Origin: Spirosoma endbachense | Lineage (GTDB): Bacteria; Bacteroidota; Bacteroidia; Cytophagales; Spirosomataceae | NCBI RefSeq assembly: GCF_010233585.1 | Contig: NZ_CP045997.1 | Location: 9,943,826-10,007,825, forward strand | Direction of reading: 5' to 3' | DNA: 64,000 nt | Shown: positions 62,595 to 64,000 of the stretch, piece after piece | Layout: every line of letters starts with the position of its first letter | Position numbering within the stretch: the stretch's first letter is position 1 | Position numbers and translations under genes: made by a program | Notes under the pieces: generated by a model | Told to the model about the DNA's origin: nothing | The model's input: the letters and a program-made list of their open reading frames with translations, nothing else | The model's database searches: none

Positions 62595-64000
62595 ATGTCA
62601 ACAATGAACCCGACTTCTGAATCATTTGATCAGCCTACGCAAGTAGGAACGACCGGCGGAAAAAAACTGACCCGCAAACAAAAATCCCTCATTTATGCCG
62701 GTTTAGGGGGAGTTGCTGCTTTAGGTGGTGGCAGTGCACTTGCCTGGGGCATGAGTAAGGATGGCGAAGCCAACGAGAATCATCCAAAAACAGAACCAAA
62801 ACCGGCTTCTGACGCTCATGCCAGCGTAGAAGAACCAAAAAAAACTACGGAAACCCCGGCCGACAGCACCCACGTAACAAATCAGCATGGGTCGGCTAAA
62901 CCCTCTACTGACCCCACTCATTCAACTACCCAAACAAACGAAACTACTAATACCAACGACCCCATGGTTGCTACACACGTTACCGATGAAATGTCATTTG
63001 ATGACGCTTTTAAAACCGCTCGCCAGGAAGTTGGTGCCGGTGGTTATTTCGAGTGGAATGGCAACCTCTACAATACCTACTACAAAGAAGAATGGGACGC
63101 CCTGTCTGCGAAAGATCGGGAGGAGTATGTTGCCACCGTTTATGGCGACGGTACTAACACCGATCATCACGCATCATATTCTTCCACAGCCAGTTACGAA
63201 GCGAACAAGCCCGAGGTAAAAGTTGGTGAATACAACGGCCATATTGTTGGATTGGGCGACGCCGATCATGACGGTGATGCAGAAGCAGTTGTCATTGACG
63301 GAACGGTTGGATTTGTTGATAAGAATAACGACGGAATTCTGGAAACCCGCGTTGAACTTGACCCCACAACGCATCAGGTGACGGCTCAGAGCCCGATGGC
63401 AACTACCTACGAAGCGCCGAAAATGAGTGACCTGAATGCGTCAGCCTCCGGATCTTCGACAACTGTCAGTACGGCAAATGGTCAGGTTGAAGTGCATCGG
63501 GTTGAATACCAGGGTCATGACCTTATCCTGGGTGATACAAACCACGATGGTGATGCGGAAGTACTCATCATGGATGAAACGAATGGATTCGTTGACGCCG
63601 ACAATGATGGTATCATGGAAACCCGCGTTGAACTCGACCCTACAACGCATCAGGTGACCGGAAAAAGTGCGATGACTGAAGTGTATCATGCGCCCTCGAT
63701 GACTGCGTTCGATGCTCGTCAAAATCAAAATACGGCTACTGCCACCGAAACAAAGCCCGATGTGGAGGTCATAAAAACATCGGTCGACGGGCATGAGGTC
63801 GCTTTGAGTGATACCAATCATGATGGTTATGTCGATGTTATGGTTATGGACAATGGGATCGGTGCCGTCGATAAAGATGGTGACCATCAGTTTGAAACAG
63901 CCGTACGGGTCGATATGAATACTGGCGAGGTTGTGGCTGTTGCTCCGCTGGAACATGTACATGATGCACCAACAATGGATAGCATTAATACAGGCGAGCA
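62595..64000 (+). CDS. Membrane-anchored 92-residue repeat protein with Asp-rich loops (3' end cut by window)
   Basis: The frame from ATG 62595 stays open to the window edge (at least 468 residues). It has a charged cytoplasmic N-terminus, one membrane helix (about 36-56, LIYAGLGGVAALGGGSALAWG), a low-complexity Thr/Lys/Glu linker, and repeats starting with Asp222, Asp314 and Asp406, exactly 92 residues apart. Each holds a calcium-type loop DADHDGDAE, DTNHDGDAE or DTNHDGYVD, then a second (DKNNDGILE, DADNDGIME, DKDGDHQFE) and ETRVELDPTTHQVT or a variant. It probably binds divalent metal outside the membrane. It follows the kinase and FHA genes and shares their upstream motif. The full number of repeats is unknown. 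Confidence 0.75.
   Translation, partial: MSTMNPTSESFDQPTQVGTTGGKKLTRKQKSLIYAGLGGVAALGGGSALAWGMSKDGEANENHPKTEPKPASDAHASVEEPKKTTETPADSTHVTNQHGSAKPSTDPTHSTTQTNETTNTNDPMVATHVTDEMSFDDAFKTARQEVGAGGYFEWNGNLYNTYYKEEWDALSAKDREEYVATVYGDGTNTDHHASYSSTASYEANKPEVKVGEYNGHIVGLGDADHDGDAEAVVIDGTVGFVDKNNDGILETRVELDPTTHQVTAQSPMATTYEAPKMSDLNASASGSSTTVSTANGQVEVHRVEYQGHDLILGDTNHDGDAEVLIMDETNGFVDADNDGIMETRVELDPTTHQVTGKSAMTEVYHAPSMTAFDARQNQNTATATETKPDVEVIKTSVDGHEVALSDTNHDGYVDVMVMDNGIGAVDKDGDHQFETAVRVDMNTGEVVAVAPLEHVHDAPTMDSINTGE

Overview
The window looks like a chromosomal segment of an aerobic Bacteroidota of the Cytophagales/Spirosomaceae type. The evidence is a GLPGLI protein paired with a TonB-dependent receptor, a regulator-propeller sensor, free LytTR regulators, a PorT-like barrel, a PG_1098-type methyltransferase, a ThuA/dehydrogenase lipoprotein, weak Shine-Dalgarno sequences and roughly 50% GC. 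The genus is inference. No rRNA, tRNA, CRISPR array, complete insertion sequence or prophage was recognised.

Layout. 0-3.2 kb is gene-poor: a truncated propeller sensor, two small unknown proteins and a series of five AACGCC/GGCGTT hairpins with structured RNA between them. 3.2-9.2 kb has a sensor kinase/response regulator pair divergent from a GLPGLI-TonB receptor operon. 9.3-15 kb holds a secreted MetX-like hydrolase, a CDF metal transporter, an old yellow enzyme, a zinc metallopeptidase and a Bax-inhibitor-1 protein. 15.1-17.3 kb carries two PIN toxin/antitoxin modules next to clpB. One toxin has an amber codon where its paralogue has Trp, and the other module lies between two 140-bp copies of the clpB 3' end. 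17-28.4 kb has clpB, a TspO-like protein, two SDR paralogues with membrane-anchored tails, an OmpA-like protein, xseA/xseB and pheS. 28.7-35.8 kb has tandem LytTR regulators, a barrel protein, radA, GNAT, DinB and an alpha/beta hydrolase.

34.9-41.9 kb is a probable catabolic locus: an AraC regulator divergent from a TIM-barrel epimerase/isomerase, a Gfo/Idh/MocA oxidoreductase and a 1257-residue lipoprotein joining ThuA, a soluble-dehydrogenase propeller, a helical repeat, CARDB and a blue-copper domain. 42-62 kb holds an orphan kinase, a Lys/Ala-rich histone-like protein, a SpoU methylase, mutS, a Rad52-type annealing protein, an acyltransferase, an M28 peptidase, a nucleoside transporter, a nucleotidyltransferase pair joined to xthA, a PG_1098 methyltransferase and a SulP transporter.

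59.8-64 kb is the strongest candidate for an undescribed system: a transmembrane Ser/Thr kinase with Sel1 repeats, an FHA/zinc-ribbon protein, and a membrane-anchored protein with Asp-rich calcium-type loops in exact 92-residue repeats that runs off the window. The kinase and repeat-protein genes share an identical upstream motif with identical spacing.

Across the window many gene ends carry long near-perfect inverted repeats. Several share a GGTT-CAA-AACC apex or a GTGCCAC/GTGGCAC core, suggesting a dispersed hairpin family that probably also serves as bidirectional terminators.
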